A stretch of 14,827 nt of DNA, taken from positions 1 to 14,827 of the forward strand of contig JAQYFM010000276.1 in assembly GCA_028723145.1 (NCBI GenBank), given 5' to 3'. Under the pieces are notes generated by a model. It made no database searches. It saw only the letters and a program-made list of their open reading frames with translations, and was not told where the DNA came from. The stretch is from Spirochaetales bacterium. Its GTDB lineage: Bacteria > Spirochaetota > Spirochaetia > Sphaerochaetales > Sphaerochaetaceae. Made by a program: the position numbers and the translations under genes. Below, in pieces: positions 6,345 to 13,808 of this stretch. Positions within the stretch are counted from its first letter, which is position 1, and each line of letters opens with the position of its first letter.

Positions 6345-8297
6345 CTATAGTAAGCTTAATGGATCTACATCAATTTCGATATATACATTAGATGGAGTAT
6401 GGTAATGTTCCAAAGTAACGGTAATTAAAGTATTTAAATGAATAAAATTTGCTGATGATAACAATACTTGATAGCGATAATTCGTAGCTTTTTTGTAAAT
6501 TATACAAGGATTGAGCCCTATTACAGAGACATCATCATATTTTGACTTCTCTATTGCTTTTTCAAGAAGCATATACAGGTTATCGGCAGCAGATTTAACA
6601 CTATTTTCATTTCTACTTCTTAGCGTTAATGAAACTAATCGAGAATATGGAGGGAAATTTAACTCCTTTCTTACCTTTAATTCTTCTTCATAGAACTCAT
6701 TTACTTTATTATCTCTTACTGCTTTTATCGCACTATTATCAATACGATATGTTTGAATTACAACTCTTCCATCATCACGATAACGTCCTGCTCTACCTTT
6801 TACCTGTTCAAGTAAAGAGAATGTTCGCTCCTCTGCTCTAAAATCAGGAATTGATAATGTGCTATCAGCTAAAATAACTCCTACAAGTCTTAGACGAGGA
6901 AAGTTTAATCCTTTGGCAACCATTTGCGTTCCTAAAAGGATATCTATTTCGCCCTTTTTAAACTGGTCTATAGTTTGCTTAACTTTTTCTTTATCAGCAG
7001 TTGCAATATCGGTATCTAGGCGAGCAATAGTAGCTGATGGAAAAAGCTTTTTTGCTTCCTCCTCAACTCTTTCAGTTCCAAAGCCCTTTACAGCTAAATC
7101 ATGAGATCCACATTTAGGACATGTTGCGACTAAATGCTCTGAGTATCCACAGTAGTGACAAACCATGCTTTCACTATTTTTATGGTATGTAAGTGCAATT
7201 GAACAGTTAGGACACTCAATAACATGCCCACAGGAGTTACAGTGATAGTAATAGGTATATCCTCTTCTATTTAAAAATAAGATAACTCCAGCTTTATCGC
7301 TTAAAGCACTTCTTATCTCTTCTTCAAGTTCTCTTGAGATGGTTCTGTTTTCCTTAAGCATGTTAACAACCATTACTTTAGGATCTTTGCCTCCAGCAAC
7401 CTTATTTCTTAAATCTAAGCGTTTCATTAACCCTTTCTTCATTGAAAGGTATGCTTCCAATGAAGGTGTTGCAGAGCCCATTATTAAAGTGGCATTAAAG
7501 TCAGCTGCTCTCTTTTGGGCAACTTGTCTTGCATGAAAGCGTGGAGTTTGTCCACTTTTATATGAATTTTCATGCTCCTCATCTATTATTATCAACCCAA
7601 GATTACTAAATGGAGCAAATACTGCTGAACGAGCTCCAATTGCTATATCAGCTTTCCCTGAGATAATTCTATGCCAGTGCTTTAATCTTTGTGATGGAGT
7701 TAATGCTGAGTGTAATAATGCTACACGATTAGAAAATCGCTTTGAAATATCAGCCATTAATTGATGTGTGAGTGTTATTTCAGGAACTAAGTAAATTACT
7801 CCTTTTTTTTGCTTTATTACTTCTTCAGCAGCTCGTAGGTATACTTCACTCTTCCCTGATCCAGTTACCCCATAAAGATAGAAAGTATCACCAGGGTTAT
7901 TTACAATTTCCGCTAAGGCATCTTGCTGTTCTTGTGATAATTTTTTTATCGGAGTAAAGTCAGTCTCCTCACTAAAGAGTGCACTTTCAGTTTCTCTCTT
8001 TCCAGAAGGAATCATCATTGATAATATTTGACCTGGTGATGAAATATAAACCTTACTCATCCACATAGCTGTATCTAGAAGCTCTTTAGTAAATACAGGA
8101 GTTTTATCAATTACCTTTAAGATACTTTTTACTTCATAATCTAATTGCTTATCTTCACATACTTCTACTACATAGCCTACTAGTTTTCTACCACCAAATG
8201 GTACACTAACTCGGCATCCAAAGGTGGTTTCACCATCCTTAATGCGGTATGTAAAGCTATCTTTTAATGGTATTGGAAGATAAACCTCAACTAGCAT
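6345..8297 (-). CDS. priA: Primosomal replication-restart helicase PriA
   Basis: PriA is a 3'-5' superfamily 2 helicase that recognises stalled forks and starts primosome reassembly. The 650-residue product is shorter than the roughly 730 residues common in other bacteria, mainly in the N-terminal DNA-binding part. Seen motifs: Walker A GVTGSGKS at 143-150, DEEH at 239-242, GSATPS at 274-279, and motif V/VI regions GTQMVAKG (456-463) and GRAGR (501-505). The zinc region has eight cysteines at 353, 356, 362, 365, 380, 383, 393 and 396. The helicase core residue before GRAGR is Lys (QVKGRAGR) where Ala is usual. The ATG at 8295-8297 has a good AGGAG site ahead, and overlaps the end of the UDG-like gene by 7 nt. 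Confidence 0.96.
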   Translation of the reverse strand: MLVEVYLPIPLKDSFTYRIKDGETTFGCRVSVPFGGRKLVGYVVEVCEDKQLDYEVKSILKVIDKTPVFTKELLDTAMWMSKVYISSPGQILSMMIPSGKRETESALFSEETDFTPIKKLSQEQQDALAEIVNNPGDTFYLYGVTGSGKSEVYLRAAEEVIKQKKGVIYLVPEITLTHQLMADISKRFSNRVALLHSALTPSQRLKHWHRIISGKADIAIGARSAVFAPFSNLGLIIIDEEHENSYKSGQTPRFHARQVAQKRAADFNATLIMGSATPSLEAYLSMKKGLMKRLDLRNKVAGGKDPKVMVVNMLKENRTISRELEEEIRSALSDKAGVILFLNRRGYTYYYHCNSCGHVIECPNCSIALTYHKNSESMVCHYCGYSEHLVATCPKCGSHDLAVKGFGTERVEEEAKKLFPSATIARLDTDIATADKEKVKQTIDQFKKGEIDILLGTQMVAKGLNFPRLRLVGVILADSTLSIPDFRAEERTFSLLEQVKGRAGRYRDDGRVVIQTYRIDNSAIKAVRDNKVNEFYEEELKVRKELNFPPYSRLVSLTLRSRNENSVKSAADNLYMLLEKAIEKSKYDDVSVIGLNPCIIYKKATNYRYQVLLSSANFIHLNTLITVTLEHYHTPSNVYIEIDVDPLSLL

Positions 8298-8968
8298 CTT
8301 CTCTCCTTAATTCCTGCATAAAAGGCAACCTTTTTTAAATCGTTCCATATTGCAGCCTTAAGCCTTGGATCTCTTTGAACCATCATAGGTGGATATGATA
8401 CTACAGCAACAGCACCTTCAAACTCTGATACATTCTCTCTTGCCTTTTCAATTGAGTCAAACCCAAGAATTTTTGCACCTAAATTTCCCAAGAAGAAAAC
8501 AACCTTTGGACTTAAAGACTTTACTTGCTCTTTTAATATTTTGATGCAATCATCATTTACTTCAGAGCTTTCTCCTGGACATTTAATAATAGATGTTAAA
8601 TGGCATTCTTTGGTTTTTTCAAGCTTAATTGCATTTGACCACGTGTTGATCATTACACCATCTTCTGCTGATAGCATTGCTCCACTATCTAAGGTTTTAT
8701 CAACCACAAATAGTACTAATGGATGTAGAGCTCCCCTTCCTACTAAACACCTATGATCTCTGTTAATCCAGTTATTGCAGGAGTGACAATTTAAATATAG
8801 ATCCTTTAAAGATACTGGCTTATCACTTGTTTTGTTTATGATGGCTTCTTCTTTCTTTTCAATTGTATAATCAACAAAAGGATTGCTTTCACCCAAAGTG
8901 TCATTACATACAACTCTCTTAGCATCATCCAGGAGTGATAAAAAATACTCATACCCAGCTTCATTCAT
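8291..8968 (-). CDS. Uracil-DNA-glycosylase family 4-like Fe-S protein with divergent active-site motifs
   Basis: The 225-residue product resembles the UDG superfamily family 4/5 fold. Four cysteines sit where that family binds its 4Fe-4S cluster: C61 and C64 (CHSC), C130 (IIKCPGE) and C141. Family blocks include SLSPKVVFFLGNLGAKILG (152-169) and the closing RDPRLKAAIWNDLK. The catalytic motifs are not recognisable: where the family has GEAPG or GEGPG, this protein reads VVDKTLDSG (88-96), and the usual HPS motif is SYPPMM (191-196). It may repair a different lesion, bind DNA without cutting, or have a structural job. The open frame reaches 9040, but that would overlap truA by 80 nt. ATG at 8966-8968 has a strong GGAGGAG and overlaps truA by 8 nt. 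Sits between truA and priA. Confidence 0.75.
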   Translation of the reverse strand: MNEAGYEYFLSLLDDAKRVVCNDTLGESNPFVDYTIEKKEEAIINKTSDKPVSLKDLYLNCHSCNNWINRDHRCLVGRGALHPLVLFVVDKTLDSGAMLSAEDGVMINTWSNAIKLEKTKECHLTSIIKCPGESSEVNDDCIKILKEQVKSLSPKVVFFLGNLGAKILGFDSIEKARENVSEFEGAVAVVSYPPMMVQRDPRLKAAIWNDLKKVAFYAGIKERRC

Positions 8969-9809
8969 CTTTGCACTCCTCCTCAAACCAAGCATATTCG
9001 TTTTCATCATATGTAATTCTAGCAAGGTATAATCCATCACTAGGGGCAGTAGTTAATGCATTTGAACGCAAGCAGCTATCTAAACGTGCTTTAAATGTAT
9101 CTATATCCTCGCCTTTATTTCCTGCTTGAATCATAGTACCGACCATTGATCTTACTTGATGGTACAAAAAGGCGTTGCCAACAACCTTATATACTAATAC
9201 CCTTTTCCCAAATCGGTCATACTCCTCTTTCCAACTTGATTCATAGATATCACGATACTTTGAAGGGCTTTCATCTCGTGCTGCTGAGAAGGTTGTAAAG
9301 TCATGAGTTCCCCTAAGTACAGTAGCATATTGATTTAATAATTCAAGTGATGGAAGCTTTTTAAATAAGCCAACATACCCCTCATCAAAAGGAAGAGCAT
9401 CGTTTATCGCTTTTGCATAGTAGTTATACTCTCTAGCCATTGTTGTGAAACGAGCATGAAATGTGCCATCAACTTCTTCACTAGATATTACTTTTACCGT
9501 TTTTGGAAGTATAGTATTTAATGCAATAGCAAATCTTTCAGGAGGAATCTTATTATCTTTTGGAATGTCAAAATGGCATACTTGATGGAGTGCATGAACC
9601 CCACTATCTGTTCTTCCTGAACCTTGCAAGATGGTATCAATACCCATTTGTTTTAATGCATCTAAAATAGTTTGTTGAACACTTACAGCATTATCTTGAC
9701 TTTGCCAACCATGGAAAGCAGAACCATCATAACTAACAACAAACTTAATTCTTTTTAAATTATCATCAAGAGGAGAAAGTTCTGGTCTCCTCCAATCCTT
9801 TCTGCTCAT
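8961..9809 (-). CDS. truA: tRNA pseudouridine(38-40) synthase TruA
   Basis: TruA converts uridines 38-40 of the anticodon stem-loop of many tRNAs to pseudouridine. The 282-residue product has the catalytic Asp68 in SGRTDSGVHA (64-73), the N-terminal block KFVVSYDGSAFHGWQ (22-36) and the late FLYHQVRSMVGTM segment typical of the family. About 20 residues (MSRKDWRRPELSPLDDNLKR) precede the point where most TruA proteins begin. No internal ATG would remove them, so they are kept as a probable short extension. The ATG at 9807-9809 overlaps the acpS stop as ATGA, and GGTGG about 8 nt upstream may serve as ribosome site. Confidence 0.95.
   Translation of the reverse strand: MSRKDWRRPELSPLDDNLKRIKFVVSYDGSAFHGWQSQDNAVSVQQTILDALKQMGIDTILQGSGRTDSGVHALHQVCHFDIPKDNKIPPERFAIALNTILPKTVKVISSEEVDGTFHARFTTMAREYNYYAKAINDALPFDEGYVGLFKKLPSLELLNQYATVLRGTHDFTTFSAARDESPSKYRDIYESSWKEEYDRFGKRVLVYKVVGNAFLYHQVRSMVGTMIQAGNKGEDIDTFKARLDSCLRSNALTTAPSDGLYLARITYDENEYAWFEEECKDE
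8976..8982 (-). promoter_or_regulatory. Ribosome binding site that fixes the UDG-like start
   Basis: GGAGGAG on the minus strand, with AGGAG 7 nt before the ATG at 8966-8968. It lies inside the end of truA and favours this start over the upstream in-frame ATGs at 9040 and beyond. Confidence 0.75.
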
Positions 9810-10147
9810 AAAATTACCACCATGGCAACTGAATATTCTTTTTCATGAGAAATAGAAAGAGAAATCTCTCTACCTTTTATTCTTTCTTTTGCTCCATTAT
9901 ATAAAACAAAGTAAGGCTTTCCCAAATCATCACACCTAATTTCAATATCTTTAGGTGTAACTTGAGGGATAAAGCCTGTACCTAAAGCTTTTACAAATGC
10001 TTCCTTAGCAGCAAAGCGAGAAGCATAGTATTCACTTTTTTGTACGCCTTTTTCTAATTCATAGTTAGTAAAAAGATGACCTAAAAGTCTTTCTGATGGA
10101 TTAGAAAATCTTGAGTTAGCTACAATGTCTATTCCTGTTGAAAGCAT
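9806..10147 (-). CDS. acpS: Holo-[acyl-carrier-protein] synthase
   Basis: AcpS transfers 4'-phosphopantetheine from CoA to apo-acyl carrier protein, activating it for fatty-acid synthesis. The 113-residue length is normal. Motifs present are GIDIVANSRF at 5-14 (metal ligand D7), FAAKEAFVKALGTG at 45-58 (E49), and SISHEKEYSVA at 98-108 (H101). The start ATG at 10145-10147 overlaps the ybbR stop by one base (TAATG), with GGGAG a few bases ahead. It sits between the c-di-AMP pair and truA, an order I recall from other spirochaetes. Confidence 0.95.
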   Translation of the reverse strand: MLSTGIDIVANSRFSNPSERLLGHLFTNYELEKGVQKSEYYASRFAAKEAFVKALGTGFIPQVTPKDIEIRCDDLGKPYFVLYNGAKERIKGREISLSISHEKEYSVAMVVIL

Positions 10148-10551
10148 TAAGGCTCCCTAAATAGAATCCTGACAGAATCAGGGTTAGCACGTACACTGAG
10201 AGATGCGTCTAAAAATGCATCACTGTTGTATGATACCTTGACTGGAACTCTTGATATCCCACTAGCTGTTACCTGTGAAAAGTCAGCTTCTGCAGTAATA
10301 GAGGTAGCATCAACAAGGTAAATCAATTCATCATTTCCACTAATAATAATCTCAGTCTTTGATGGCACTAATGATTCAGGAACTACAATCTCTGCAGATG
10401 GTAATGTAACAGATAGAGGTATTGTGATTACTCTATCGGTCATATTTAGATACTTTACAGCTGCAAAGATTAAAAATGCCAATATGAGTGCTATCATTCT
10501 TGGAACCCAAGCAGATAAGAAGGAGGCAAAGCCTTTATTTCTTTGTTTCAT
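10147..10551 (-). CDS. YbbR-domain protein, probable CdaA partner (CdaR-like)
   Basis: The 134-residue product has a single N-terminal membrane helix (about 16-34) with a short basic cytoplasmic start, then one YbbR domain outside the membrane (about 40-132, from ITIPLSVTLP onward). In Firmicutes, YbbR/CdaR proteins bind and modulate the diadenylate cyclase CdaA, and here the gene follows cdaA directly; CdaR usually has several YbbR domains, this has one. The start is decided by AAGGAGG at 10558-10564. It abuts the ATG at 10555-10557 with no spacer but lies 6 nt before the ATG at 10549-10551, which is therefore chosen. The frame overlaps the end of cdaA by 17 nt. Confidence 0.85.
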   Translation of the reverse strand: MKQRNKGFASFLSAWVPRMIALILAFLIFAAVKYLNMTDRVITIPLSVTLPSAEIVVPESLVPSKTEIIISGNDELIYLVDATSITAEADFSQVTASGISRVPVKVSYNSDAFLDASLSVRANPDSVRILFREP

Positions 10552-11353
10552 CTTCATCCTCCTTAACATCCATTGGAGTTACATCATTATAACTCATCAA
10601 TGCAAGTACAACCTTTTTGATAGTCTCACGGTCCAAATCGTAGTAAATATTTGCATTATATGCTAACGACATAGCACCATTTTCTTCAGAAACAATAATA
10701 ATTACTGCATCAGAATCTTCTGCTAAACCTAATGCTGCACGGTGTCTAGTTCCATAACTTGCATTAATACCCGTTTGAGCTGAGAGAGGAAGGTAACATG
10801 ATGCTGCAACTATTTTTCCACCTTGCACAACTAAAGCTCCATCGTGAAGAGGTGTATCATGGTCGAATATTGTACAAATTAAAGAAGAAGAAAGGTCTGC
10901 ATTTAGCTTTGTTCCTGAGTCTATTACAGTTTTTATATCAGTATGACGAGGGAAGATTATTAATGCACCTCTCTTAACTTGTACTAAGTTCTCACAAGCA
11001 TTTAAAATTGTATCGATTTGCTCAACGGTAGTTTGAGAACCAATTCTAAATAATCTTGCACGCCCTGAGAAAAGAGTTGTAAAAGCTCTTCTAAATTCAG
11101 GGTGATAAATAATACAGAAGAACATTAATAATGGTAGCGTTATCTTTTTGTATAAGAATAGTAAGAAGTCAAAATCTAATATGTAACAAACACAAAAGAA
11201 TAACGCATATGAAAGTAGTACTAATACTAACTGGGTTATTTTTGTTGCAGAAATCGCCACATAAAGTTTATACAAAACCCATGCAAGGATTAATATTTGA
11301 ATTAAATCCTTTGCATAAAGCAGTATATATGTGGAATCACCTAAACTAAACAT
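10535..11353 (-). CDS. cdaA: Membrane diadenylate cyclase CdaA
   Basis: CdaA makes cyclic di-AMP from two ATP at the inner face of the membrane. The 272-residue product has three N-terminal membrane helices (about 10-32, 41-57 and 60-83) followed by the DAC domain (about 100-235). The catalytic motifs are intact: DGA at 171-173 in HDTPLHDGA, and RHR at 203-205 in YGTRHRAALG, then SEENGAMS (222-229). A short acidic/basic tail (KEDEDETKK) follows. Start ATG at 11351-11353 has AAGGA 7-8 nt ahead. It is three bases downstream of glpK, so glycerol kinase and c-di-AMP synthesis are likely on one message. The following ybbR gene is the expected partner. No glmM was seen alongside. Confidence 0.95.
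   Translation of the reverse strand: MFSLGDSTYILLYAKDLIQILILAWVLYKLYVAISATKITQLVLVLLSYALFFCVCYILDFDFLLFLYKKITLPLLMFFCIIYHPEFRRAFTTLFSGRARLFRIGSQTTVEQIDTILNACENLVQVKRGALIIFPRHTDIKTVIDSGTKLNADLSSSLICTIFDHDTPLHDGALVVQGGKIVAASCYLPLSAQTGINASYGTRHRAALGLAEDSDAVIIIVSEENGAMSLAYNANIYYDLDRETIKKVVLALMSYNDVTPMDVKEDEDETKK
10558..10564 (-). promoter_or_regulatory. Ribosome binding site that fixes the ybbR start
   Basis: A full AAGGAGG on the minus strand lies within the last codons of cdaA and ends 6 nt before the ATG at 10549-10551. It excludes ATG candidates at 10567-10569 and 10555-10557, which lie upstream of it or abut it with no spacer. Confidence 0.8.
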
Positions 11354-11356
11354 ATA

Positions 11357-12847
11357 TCATTCCTTATTCGAGGCCCAGTTCAGAGTTCTAGATACCGCCT
11401 TTCTCCAGAAAAGAATTTTATTTTCTCTTGTCTTCTCATCCATTGAAGGAGTCCACCTGAGCTGTTCCTTCCAGTATCTTGACAGATTTTCTCGATTTTG
11501 CCAAATGTCAACGCTAAGTCCTGCAGCAAAAGCAGCACCTAGAGCGGTAGTTTCTGTAATTCTTGGTCTAATTACAGGAATTGATAGTATATCAGACTGA
11601 AATTCCATTAAAGGAATTGAGTTTGTTAAGCCTCCATCAACCTTGAGAGACTTTAAAGTTATTCCGGAATCATAGTTCATTGCTTCAAAAATATCATTTG
11701 CTTGAAATGCAGTAGCCTCAAGGACTGCTCGACAAATATGAGCACGATTTACATATCCTGTTAATCCAGCAATTACACCTCTTGCATCACTTCTCCAGTG
11801 TGGGGCAAAAAGGCCTGAGAATGCTGGAACTATATAAACGCCACCGCAATCTGAAACAGAAGAAGCAAGCTCATCCAGCTCTTTTGCATTTGATACCATC
11901 TTCAAGTTATCTCTAACCCACTGAACAAGCGAACCTGCAATAGCTATTGAGCCCTCCAAAGCATATACAGGCTTTTGACCTTTTTGTAAGAAAGCAACTG
12001 TGCTAACTAATCCTTTAGAAGAATAGCAGAGCTTTTCACCTGTATTTACAAGCATGAAGCAGCCTGTTCCATAGGTACATTTTGCTTCACCTTCATTAAA
12101 ACATGCTTGACCAAATAAAGCGGCCTGTTGGTCACCTAATATTCCACATAGAGGAATTTTCTTACCTTCGATATTTGCATAACCATAAATTTCTCCCATT
12201 GATGGGACAATTTCCGGAAGTGCAGATTTAGGGATATTAAAAAGATTTAATAATTTTTCATCCCATTGTAATGTTTTTATATTCATTAACATATAACGAG
12301 AGGCATTAGTTGCATCAGTTATAATTCTCCCTGTTAAACGGAAGGCTAAAAAGGTATCAATTGTACCAAAAATACATCTTCCTTCTTCAAGACGCTCTCT
12401 AACAAGTGGAACATTATTAATTAACCATACTATTTTAGACGCAGAAAAGTATGGTGAAAATAGTAAGCCTGTTCGCTCTCTAAGCTCTTCAGCACTTATT
12501 AGTTCTTTAAAAGAGTCAACTATACTACTTGCTCTCAAATCCTGCCAAACTATTGCGTTATGTAAGACTTCGCCAGTAGTTGGGTCAAAAGGAATAATAG
12601 TTTCACGTTGATTAGTAATACCAAGACCTTTTAAATCTTTTACGTTAATACCGCTTTTTCTAATAGCCTCTCTAATTACTGTTTTAGTGTTTTTCCATAT
12701 TTCTTCTGGATCGTGCTCAACATATCCTGGTTGAGGATAATATTGTTTATGTTCAAGCTGGTGGGTACTAACACTCTCGCCTCTCTCATTAAAAAGAATA
12801 AACCTGGTACTAGTTGTTCCTTGGTCTATTGATCCGATATAGTTCAT
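11357..12847 (-). CDS. glpK: Glycerol kinase
   Basis: GlpK phosphorylates glycerol to glycerol-3-phosphate, for catabolism or for phospholipid synthesis. The 496-residue product is normal in size. FGGY-family blocks include SIDQGTTSTR at 6-15, GITNQRET at 76-83, HNAIVWQDLR, GDQQAALFGQ from 238 with catalytic D239, and EGSIAIAGSLVQW. The regulatory loop before GDQQ reads NIEGKKIPLCG (225-235). It lacks both the GGTR residues of the fructose-1,6-bisphosphate site in E. coli and the phosphorylated His of Gram-positive enzymes, so neither control is obvious. ATG at 12845-12847 has GAGGT ahead. No transporter or glpD accompanies it in view; instead cdaA follows at 3 nt. It is the first gene after the kduI terminator and probably starts the operon. 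Confidence 0.96.
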   Translation of the reverse strand: MNYIGSIDQGTTSTRFILFNERGESVSTHQLEHKQYYPQPGYVEHDPEEIWKNTKTVIREAIRKSGINVKDLKGLGITNQRETIIPFDPTTGEVLHNAIVWQDLRASSIVDSFKELISAEELRERTGLLFSPYFSASKIVWLINNVPLVRERLEEGRCIFGTIDTFLAFRLTGRIITDATNASRYMLMNIKTLQWDEKLLNLFNIPKSALPEIVPSMGEIYGYANIEGKKIPLCGILGDQQAALFGQACFNEGEAKCTYGTGCFMLVNTGEKLCYSSKGLVSTVAFLQKGQKPVYALEGSIAIAGSLVQWVRDNLKMVSNAKELDELASSVSDCGGVYIVPAFSGLFAPHWRSDARGVIAGLTGYVNRAHICRAVLEATAFQANDIFEAMNYDSGITLKSLKVDGGLTNSIPLMEFQSDILSIPVIRPRITETTALGAAFAAGLSVDIWQNRENLSRYWKEQLRWTPSMDEKTRENKILFWRKAVSRTLNWASNKE

Positions 12848-12866
12848 TGTTTTACCTCTTTTTTTA

Positions 12867-12872
12867 ATTATA
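12867..12872 (-). promoter_or_regulatory. Candidate -10 element of the glpK promoter
   Basis: A perfect TATAAT on the minus strand lies just after the kduI terminator and 19 bases before the glpK start. The hexamer 17 bases further up, TTTTCT, matches only three of six -35 positions. A start about 7 bases downstream would leave a 5' leader of about 13 nt that still contains the GAGGT ribosome site. This would be the main promoter of the thirteen-gene run. Confidence 0.55.
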
Positions 12873-12897
12873 AAACAATAAATAAAAGCAGAAAACT

Positions 12898-12924
12898 AAA
12901 AAGAGCACTGATAATCCAGTGCCC
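12898..12924 (-). terminator. Intrinsic terminator after kduI
   Basis: On the minus strand GGGCACTG (12917-12924) pairs with CAGTGCTC (12903-12910), one G-U among eight pairs, around a six-base loop. TTTTT (12898-12902) follows directly. It separates the gntR-kduI unit from glpK. Confidence 0.85.
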
Positions 12925-12948
12925 ATAAATAAAAATTATTACAAATAA

Positions 12949-13791
12949 TTATCTTAAGTCCTCAGTCTTGAGCCAATCCTGGTCGTCATAAGCTCTGTTT
13001 TCACCAACCATACCCCAAATGAATGTGTAGTTAGTTGTACCACAACCAGAGTGAATAGACCAGCTTGGGTTAATTACAGCTTCATCATTGTGCATTACAA
13101 TGTGTCTTGTCTGATTTGGCTCACCCATAAAGTGGAATACAGCTTGGTTTTCAGGAATATCGAAGTAGAAGTATACTTCCATTCTTCTTTCGTGTGTATG
13201 AGCTGGCATTGTATTCCATACAGAACCTGGTTCAAGGTGTGTTAATCCCATTGAAAGCTGACAAGTATCAAGAATATCTGGGTGGATATATTGGTTAATT
13301 GTTCTCTCGTTAGAATCTTCAAGCTTACCAAGGTGCTTATGAATTGCTTTCTCATATGGGATAACTGTGAGAGGATAAGCTTTGTGAGCAGGAGCTGTAA
13401 GTATATAGAACTTAGCAGGCTCTGCACTGTTAACACTCTTGAAAAGAACTTCCTTAGTTCCCATTGGAACATAGAGAGCATCATAGTGGTTAACCTTAAT
13501 TTCTTCACCATCGATAATAGCAACACCATCACCACCGATATTGATTGTTCCAAGCTCTCTTCTTTCAAGAAGATATGTAACACCAAAGTTCTTCCATGGG
13601 TCGATGTTCTTTGCTAAATTGACAGTCTCATCAACAGGCATAACGCCCATTGTTACAATTCTATCTACATGTGAATATACACATGAAACATCATCTTTAA
13701 CAAATACGTTCTGAATGAGGAATTCTTCTCTTAATTCCTCTGTAGTCATTCTCTTAAATGGCTCCTTTCCTGTTGAATAACGAATATCCAT
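12949..13791 (-). CDS. kduI: 5-dehydro-4-deoxy-D-glucuronate isomerase
   Basis: KduI isomerises 5-keto-4-deoxyuronate (released from pectin or glycosaminoglycan oligomers) to 3-deoxy-D-glycero-2,5-hexodiulosonate on the way to KDG. The 280-residue cupin has the family's metal set: H198 and H200 in PAHTHERRMEVYFYF, E205, and H247 in SWSIHSGCG. The N-terminal opening MDIRYSTGKEPFKRM and GHLEPGS-like block THLEPGSVWNTMP (184-196) are also typical. ATG at 13789-13791 has GAGGAG 5-6 nt ahead. The regulator gene ends 17 nt upstream and a terminator follows, so the two form a bicistronic unit. KduD, KdgK or a transporter would be expected elsewhere in the genome; none is visible here. Codon and base use look like the neighbours. 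Confidence 0.96.
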   Translation of the reverse strand: MDIRYSTGKEPFKRMTTEELREEFLIQNVFVKDDVSCVYSHVDRIVTMGVMPVDETVNLAKNIDPWKNFGVTYLLERRELGTINIGGDGVAIIDGEEIKVNHYDALYVPMGTKEVLFKSVNSAEPAKFYILTAPAHKAYPLTVIPYEKAIHKHLGKLEDSNERTINQYIHPDILDTCQLSMGLTHLEPGSVWNTMPAHTHERRMEVYFYFDIPENQAVFHFMGEPNQTRHIVMHNDEAVINPSWSIHSGCGTTNYTFIWGMVGENRAYDDQDWLKTEDLR

Positions 13792-13808
13792 ATTATCTCC
13801 TCTATTTT

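Noticed and set aside
8969..9040. N-terminal extension of the UDG-like protein beginning MMDYTLLE.
   Set aside because: It would overlap truA by 80 nt and has no ribosome site, while the ATG at 8966-8968 has a strong one.
13242..13617. Open frames of about 111-114 codons on both strands inside kduI.
   Set aside because: They lie inside a well-supported gene, show no family motifs and have no ribosome site; they are shadows.
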